Positions 60,773 through 64,000 of a DNA stretch of 64,000 nt are shown here, piece by piece (position 1 is the first letter of the stretch; each line of letters begins with the position of its first letter). A program made the translations under genes and the position numbers. Where the stretch lies: the NCBI GenBank assembly GCA_963705285.1, contig OY970066.1, forward strand, positions 4,340,001 to 4,404,000, written 5' to 3'. Source of the stretch: JACMLD01 sp963705285. GTDB taxonomy: Bacteria > Bacteroidota > Bacteroidia > Chitinophagales > Chitinophagaceae. The notes below the pieces were generated by a model, which worked only from the letters and a program-made list of their open reading frames with translations, did no database searches and was not told the origin of the DNA.

Positions 60773-63607
60773 ATGAAGTCTCTTATTGCAATTGTTTTTT
60801 TACTGGTTATTACAGGCGCGCTGCAGGCACAGCGTTTTGGCGGTAACCCGCCTTCTGTCAAATGGCAACAGGTAAATAATGATGCTGGCAGGATTATTTT
60901 TCCGCGCGGGCTGGATAGTTCAGCTAAACGCATTGCAGCTGTTACAGATGCATTGAGCCGTGCAACGCTGTCTACTATTGGTAGGCAACAACACCCCATC
61001 AATATTGTATTGCATCCCACCACCGTAGTATCAAATGCTTATGTGGCGCTGGGGCCTTTCCGCAGTGAATTTTTTCTTACGCCTTCACAAAACAGTTTTG
61101 ATTTGGGCAGTCTGCGCTGGCAGGATATGCTGGCCGTGCACGAATACCGCCATGTGCAGCAGTACAATAATTTTAATACCGGGCTTTCACATGTTTTCAG
61201 AATATTGTTTGGGCAAAACGGGCAGGCACTTGCCAATGCTTTATCAGTACCCAACTGGTTTTGGGAAGGCGATGCAGTTTTTCAGGAAACGCTGGTAAGT
61301 GAACAGGGCAGGGGACGGCTACCTTTCTTTTTTAATGACTACCGCGCTATCTGGCTGGCGGGGAAAAAGTATAGTTATATGAAACTGCGCAATGGCTCAC
61401 TGCGCGATTTTACGCCAGATCATTATCGGCTTGGATATATGCTGACTGGCTACGGCCGGGAAAAATATGGAGATGATTTCTGGAAAAAAGTAACACAGGA
61501 CGCCGCCGCATTTAAAGGATTGTTTTATCCGTTTCAACGTGCCGTGAAGCAATATTCCGGGAAAAGTTTCGGAGACTTCACCAATGATGCACTCAATTAT
61601 TTCAAAGAACAATCTGCAGGCGAACAACCACCCGCAGAAAAACACAAGCATTTTGTTGCCGACCAGGAATACCCTTCTTATACTGCCGGGGATACTATTA
61701 TTTACCTCAAAAGCAGTTATAAAAAAATACCTGCGTTTATTGAGAAAACAGCTGCCGGCGAACGAACTATCCGCATACGCGATGTATCAGTAGATAATCA
61801 ATTTTCGTACAGCAATGGAAAGCTGGTATACGCTTCTTACCGACCTGCCGCACGGTGGGCATGGAATGATTACAGCGAATTACAGGTGCTGAATACAGTT
61901 ACCGGTGTGCAAAAGACAATTACCCGTCTCTCAAAATATTTTTCACCTGCTTTAAGTGCAGATGCCCAAACCATTGTTGCCGTAGATGTGCAACCCGGTG
62001 CGCAAAGTGTACTTCATTTATTGAATGCCAATACCGGTGCGTTGCTGCAGGCACTGCCCAACAAAGACAGCCTGTTTTATACTTACCCGCAGTTTGTAAA
62101 CAATGGGCAACTGGTAGCCGCCGTTAGAACACCTGCTGGTCAAATGGCTATGGCGCTGATCAACAGTAGCAACGGTGCGGTTACCTACCTTACCCCACCG
62201 GTATACCGTGTTATGGGTAACCCCAACGTACGGCAGGATACCATTTATTTTACGGCCGCTGACAATGGCTACGACCGGCTTTTTGCCATTACCCTAAGCA
62301 ACAATAGGCTATACCGGTTATCTATACCCGCAAATGGCTTAGGTGCCTACCAGCCCTCGGTAACAACCGGTAAAATAGTATTTACCACTTTTACGGCCGA
62401 TGGCTACCGTTTGCAGGAAGCAGATAAGTCTGCTTTTGGCTGGAATGAAGTGAGCGCCGCGCAGTGGCAGCAGCGGGTGAATACCTTTAAACTTGATTTA
62501 TTAAAAAGCAATGCTGCCGGTTTGCTGCAAACCATACCCCCGTCCACCGCCCAGGTAACAAAAAAATATCCGCAAACCTTCAGGTTGTTTAATTTTCACA
62601 GCCTGTTGCCTTTTGTATCTGATCCTGATTATACACTGTCGTTGGTGGGCAATAATATATTAAACACGATGCAGTCAGAATTATATGTTGCTTACAACCG
62701 TAATGAACAATACAAGCAGGTAGGCACCAACCTAACTTATGGCGGTCTGTTTCCGTATATCAATGCGGGTGCCAGTTATATTTTTGACCGCCGCGATTTT
62801 TACAGCGATGGCACCCCCATTTACTGGAACGAAAGCCAGATAAATGCCGGGTTAAGCGTACCACTTAATCTGAGTAAGGGAAGAAGCAGGATCAACCTGA
62901 CTGTTGGCAGCGACTATGTACTGAAGAACGTATTGTATAAAGGGTGGTATAAAGACAGCCTCAATAAATACGGAAGACCCGATCAATATCATGTAGGTTA
63001 TATCAATAGTTATCTTTCATTCGTGCACCAGATACAGCAGGCGCGGCAGCATATTTACCCACGTATCGCGCAATCCATTTATGTCAACTACCGAAACGCT
63101 GTAAATGGCGCCAATGGGCACCAGTTGCTTGTCTCAGGCAATTTTTATTTCCCTGGTTTTGCGTCAACGCATAACATTGTTGTGGGTCTTGCGTGGCAAA
63201 ACAGGGATACCTTAGGCACATCCTTCTCTAACAGCTTTCCTTTTTCACGTGGGTATGAAGTGCCCAATCTGCGCAGTATGTATAAATGGGGTATAAACTA
63301 TCACCTGCCAGTTGCTTATCCAGACTGGGGCTTTGGTAACATGGTATACTTTCAGCGTATACGCATCAACGCTTTTTATGATTATACGCGCGCGGGCGAA
63401 GTCGCTTTTAGAAATGGCCGCCGTAGTACAGAACTATTCAGATCTACAGGTGGAGAAATATTTTTTGATACCAAATGGTGGAATGAGCTGCCACTAAATC
63501 TGGGCTTCCGCTACAGCCATTTGCTGGATCCTGATTTGTATGCCGGCCCTAATTCCGGTTCAGAACGGTTTGAGTTTGTGCTGCCGGTTAACCTCTTTCA
63601 ACGGTAG
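60773..63607 (+). CDS. Exported metallopeptidase-like, beta-propeller and outer-membrane barrel fusion
   Basis: The 944-residue protein has a signal peptide (MKSLIAIVFLLVITGALQAQ), a zinc-peptidase-like domain with HExxH at 123-127 (LAVHEYRHVQQ) and a Glu in NWFWEGDA (165), the pattern of gluzincin-type enzymes, then TolB/DPP-like propeller strands (about 290-580; IIYLKSSYKKIPAFIEKT, TIVAVDVQPGAQSVLHLLN, DTIYFTAADNGYDRLFAI) and a C-terminal barrel part from about 600 ending SERFEFVLPVNLFQR, with aromatic Phe at -3. A peptidase-propeller-barrel order in one chain is unusual; exact activity is not known. Confidence 0.8.
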   Translation: MKSLIAIVFLLVITGALQAQRFGGNPPSVKWQQVNNDAGRIIFPRGLDSSAKRIAAVTDALSRATLSTIGRQQHPINIVLHPTTVVSNAYVALGPFRSEFFLTPSQNSFDLGSLRWQDMLAVHEYRHVQQYNNFNTGLSHVFRILFGQNGQALANALSVPNWFWEGDAVFQETLVSEQGRGRLPFFFNDYRAIWLAGKKYSYMKLRNGSLRDFTPDHYRLGYMLTGYGREKYGDDFWKKVTQDAAAFKGLFYPFQRAVKQYSGKSFGDFTNDALNYFKEQSAGEQPPAEKHKHFVADQEYPSYTAGDTIIYLKSSYKKIPAFIEKTAAGERTIRIRDVSVDNQFSYSNGKLVYASYRPAARWAWNDYSELQVLNTVTGVQKTITRLSKYFSPALSADAQTIVAVDVQPGAQSVLHLLNANTGALLQALPNKDSLFYTYPQFVNNGQLVAAVRTPAGQMAMALINSSNGAVTYLTPPVYRVMGNPNVRQDTIYFTAADNGYDRLFAITLSNNRLYRLSIPANGLGAYQPSVTTGKIVFTTFTADGYRLQEADKSAFGWNEVSAAQWQQRVNTFKLDLLKSNAAGLLQTIPPSTAQVTKKYPQTFRLFNFHSLLPFVSDPDYTLSLVGNNILNTMQSELYVAYNRNEQYKQVGTNLTYGGLFPYINAGASYIFDRRDFYSDGTPIYWNESQINAGLSVPLNLSKGRSRINLTVGSDYVLKNVLYKGWYKDSLNKYGRPDQYHVGYINSYLSFVHQIQQARQHIYPRIAQSIYVNYRNAVNGANGHQLLVSGNFYFPGFASTHNIVVGLAWQNRDTLGTSFSNSFPFSRGYEVPNLRSMYKWGINYHLPVAYPDWGFGNMVYFQRIRINAFYDYTRAGEVAFRNGRRSTELFRSTGGEIFFDTKWWNELPLNLGFRYSHLLDPDLYAGPNSGSERFEFVLPVNLFQR

Positions 63608-63843
63608 GAGAATCGCTGATTTCTGATGTCATGATCGCTGATTTCTGATGTGATGATGTCTGATTTCTGATGTGATGATGTCTGATTGGTTGTCGATCCA
63701 TCGGTGATTTGTTGTGGAAACGCTAGGTTCAACTATGATCCTATTGTGTCTATGTGGTAAAAAGAATTGTACCCTCAACACGAATCTGCAAACAGTGAAC
63801 CGATCAACCAATCAACTGATCAACCAATCAACTAATAAACCAA
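63608..63843. repeat. 22-bp tandem repeat and GATCAACCAATCAACT module before the valS end
   Basis: CTGATTTCTGATGT-led 22-bp units repeat three times from 63616 to 63681 (starts 63616, 63638, 63660) with a partial fourth. Toward 63797-63836 the module GATCAACCAATCAACT is tandemly doubled; its reverse complement occurs at about 59397-59428. No gene is seen. Confidence 0.8.
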
Positions 63844-64000
63844 CTACAAGCCCGCCAGGCTTTGTTCAATGACCTTTATCTTAGCTTCTGCATCGGCTTT
63901 TTTACGGCGTTCCAGTTCTATCACTTCTGGTTTGGCGCTCTGTACAAAGCGCTCATTATTTAATTTTTTCTCAACAGCCGCCAGAAAATTTACGAGGTGC
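63844..64000 (-). CDS. valS: Valine--tRNA ligase, C-terminal end only
   Basis: The last 52 codons are open to the right edge and translate to a ValS-type C-terminal coiled arm: HLVNFLAAVEKKLNNERFVQ, SAKPEVIELERRKKADAEAKIKVIEQ, ending SLAGL. The pattern KLxNERFVxxAxPEVxxxER is typical of the tRNA-binding arm of valyl-tRNA synthetase. The rest lies outside the window. Confidence 0.9.
   Translation of the reverse strand, partial: HLVNFLAAVEKKLNNERFVQSAKPEVIELERRKKADAEAKIKVIEQSLAGL

Overview
The window looks like part of a Bacteroidota chromosome, most likely a Chitinophagaceae-type soil or plant-associated bacterium. The evidence is SusC/SusD pairs, TAnnTTTG-type -7 promoter elements, weak Shine-Dalgarno sequences, many secreted proteins and lipoproteins, and AT-rich intergenic repeats. 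The genus is inference. No rRNA, tRNA, CRISPR array, phage or intact insertion sequence was recognised.

Positions 1-30282 form a large pectin utilisation locus. At the left edge is the N-terminal part of one SusC-type TonB receptor (minus strand). It diverges from a complete SusC-SusD pair followed by a PL1 pectate lyase, a CE12 acetylesterase, a CE8 pectin methylesterase and a Gfo/Idh/MocA oxidoreductase. A LacI-family regulator (minus) is divergent from a GH28 polygalacturonase, which is followed by a two-domain GH105 unsaturated galacturonyl hydrolase. Next comes the cytoplasmic route: tagaturonate reductase, altronate dehydratase, uronate isomerase, KduD, KduI, KDG kinase, a YhcH/YjgK protein, KDPG aldolase and an ExuT-like MFS importer. 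Together these take esterified, acetylated pectin outside the cell to pyruvate and glyceraldehyde-3-phosphate. A nearly identical composite operator-like element lies before the SusC-SusD operon and in the LacI/GH28 divergent region, and single LacI-type sites precede the other SusC and kduI.

Positions 30269-34730 hold a LytTR response regulator and its LytS-type kinase. The next two transcription units (DUF2807 plus a barrel protein; a second outer-membrane protein) have near-identical promoters. Each carries two copies of TTTGGTATAA exactly 21 bp apart, placed exactly 39 bp before a TAnTTTTG element. This is the clearest regulatory discovery in the window: a probable LytTR-controlled cell-envelope regulon.

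Positions 34796-64000 are mixed chromosomal genes: a histidine phosphatase, an RluE-like pseudouridine synthase, a lysine-rich histone-H1-like protein, a DUF1080 protein, a DinB-like protein, an SF1 helicase, two exported caspase-fold proteins facing each other, TPR proteins, a DEAD-box RNA helicase with a long leader, an amidohydrolase, a serine hydrolase, a cold-shock-domain protein, a DKNYY-repeat protein, an ABC ATPase, a TauE permease, a queuosine-precursor (VUT) transporter, a GNAT, a PrsW-like protease, a putative metallopeptidase/propeller/outer-membrane-barrel protein, and the C-terminal end of valyl-tRNA synthetase. Several families of short intergenic repeats are spread through the window. 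No wholly new multi-gene system is proven; the best candidates are the LytTR regulon, the pectin operator element, the exported caspase pair and the metallopeptidase-barrel protein.
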